Assembly (NCBI GenBank): GCA_013396995.1
Contig: VWZP01010273.1
Location: forward strand, 1,395,003-1,459,002
DNA length: 64,000 nucleotides
Origin: Dicaeum eximium
Taxonomy: Eukaryota; Chordata; Aves; Passeriformes; Dicaeidae
Direction: 5' to 3'
Position numbers and translations under genes: made by a program. The notes under the pieces are model-generated. The model saw only the letters and a list, made by a program, of their open reading frames with translations, was not told where the DNA came from and searched no databases. Of the stretch, positions 62,936 through 64,000 are shown piece after piece; positions within the stretch are counted from its first letter, which is position 1, and every line of letters starts with the position of its first letter.

Positions 62936-64000
62936 AGATACATCACATAAGGTCAAGTTTGAATTCAGAGAGGGAATTTTGTACAGTGCCTGGCTGTTGT
63001 GAAGAGCTGTAGGTGCTGCTTCATTTGTGTGAATTGAAGGGATTTCAAGTTCTAAATACAAATGTATGTAGCTACAGATGTTAAAAACTCCCAGTTCACT
63101 ATTGGATTAATTTAGTGAATTGGGATTTTTTTTACATGGTGAAACTTTTACCTAATCATTGATTTTTCTTTATATCTGTGAACATCTCTGGTCAGAAGAG
63201 CACTCTTTGTTTTGGTGGGATTGATTCAATAGAACACTTGCAGGAAAGAAACAGAAGTAATTTCCCAACTGTTGTCCAGTGAATTGTGTGCCCGTTCATA
63301 TCAGTGATAGATTCAAGAACCAGCTGATGGCACCCATCAGCTTTATATGACTTAACCCATCTCTAGTAGCTGTCAGCAACCAGGTTTACTCTGAAGGTGA
63401 AAAGAAGCACAGCTGTGTAGAGCTAGTTGGAACAACTTTAAAAGATCTGAGAAGATGCTAACAGTTCTTGCAAAAACTAACAGAGGAATCAGGAAATCTG
63501 TATTGCTATCAGTGAGCAGAGTATGCAGAAATACCAGAATGGAAAAACCTGTAGTTCCTTACCTCTGAAAACTTGATGGTACATCTTTCTAAAAGGAATT
63601 TTTGCTTTGCAACTCCCTAATAAAAGTTACTGGCTGGAAGATTTATATGACTTTCACTAATACTGCTCTCTGGACCTGGAAACCAAGTTCAGTGGAATGA
63701 GTAGCTCTGGCTGAACACTTCCGAGAATCTCTTTCTGGAAAACATATGTTTTCTCCAGTGTCAAAGTACAGTGTTTTTATTTTGTAGGGAAGTTGATATG
63801 GGATGTGAAAATGTTGAGGAGGTGACAATGAAATTCGAGTGCATAAAGTAAATTGTATCTTATGCCTATATATTAAAGATATACATGATCTTAAGACTAC
63901 AGTATTCTGTTTAGATCATTGTAATGTTAAAAATACTGCTCCATTTGGGGAAGTCTGCATTCCATTGCAAGTGACAAACATGTCTGTTTTTAAATAAATT

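Larger units (their letters stand above)
47476..64000 (+). other. UBE2K: UBE2K gene, 5' end (partial gene span; start approximate)
   Basis: This is the beginning of the ubiquitin-conjugating enzyme E2 K gene. Only exon 1 and part of intron 1 are in the window. I looked for the next coding exon (continuing TSKNQIKVD in the family) on the plus strand to 64000 and did not find it. The enzyme is a cytosolic/nuclear E2 that builds Lys48-linked ubiquitin chains, with a UBC fold followed by a C-terminal UBA domain. The catalytic cysteine and the UBA domain are encoded beyond the right edge. The transcription start is not determined. Confidence 0.9.
47646..64000 (+). other. UBE2K intron 1 (partial, at least 16.3 kb)
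   Basis: The sequence after coding exon 1 runs to the window end without a recognisable UBE2K exon. It starts in the CpG island with the assembly gap, then becomes AT-rich with frequent T-rich runs on the plus strand. It contains a solo LTR (52102-52636), a decayed CR1 (about 52800-53525), a short CR1 tail (55269-55320), a TA microsatellite and a possible CR1 trace near 62850. Open frames of up to about 127 codons have no recognisable content. Confidence 0.85.

Noticed and set aside
48300..64000. Search for UBE2K coding exon 2
   Set aside because: No stretch encoding the family continuation TSKNQIKVD was found on the plus strand, so the window ends inside intron 1.

Overview
This window is vertebrate nuclear DNA, most likely from a bird and probably a songbird. 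It is AT-rich and intron-dominated. It carries CR1 LINE fragments, which are typical of birds and other sauropsids, and at 52102-52636 a solo LTR whose ends match a retroviral LTR family I associate with passerine genomes. Bird is well supported; passerine rests on remembering that LTR family. There is no bacterial or phage content, so operons, ribosome binding sites and similar features do not apply. I found no exotic system. The window is a compact two-gene locus with a modest load of repeats.

Left part (1 to about 32.1 kb, minus strand): the 5' half of SMIM14, encoding a small single-pass ER membrane protein. Three pieces are visible. A noncoding first exon lies in a CpG island (about 31.78-32.23 kb) and ends at a donor at 31824/31823. 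The first coding exon (17238-17348, ATG at 17312-17310) encodes residues 1-25. A 49-bp exon (5144-5192) encodes residues 26-41 plus one base. The exons for the membrane segment and C-terminus were not found and should lie beyond the left edge. The introns between these exons are about 14.5 kb and 12.0 kb.

Middle (about 32.2-47.0 kb): an intergenic spacer with no recognisable gene. It holds a cluster of mobile elements: a 5'-truncated CR1 (37960-38805), a more decayed CR1 tail (39073-39297), and an LTR-like sequence (about 39309-39851) with TATA box, polyadenylation signal and two YY1-type motifs.

Right part (about 47.0-64.0 kb, plus strand): the start of UBE2K (HIP2/E2-25K), a ubiquitin-conjugating enzyme. 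Its CpG-island promoter has NRF1- and YY1-like motifs. Coding exon 1 is 47583-47645, encoding residues 1-21. The rest of the window is intron 1, with a 295-base assembly gap at 47734-48028, a solo LTR inserted antisense to the gene, and CR1 remnants.

The two genes are divergent (head-to-head), with CpG islands about 15 kb apart. From memory this is the same order and orientation as SMIM14-UBE2K on human 4p14. Nearly all other open frames in the window look like chance frames in noncoding DNA, or GC-rich frames in the CpG islands.
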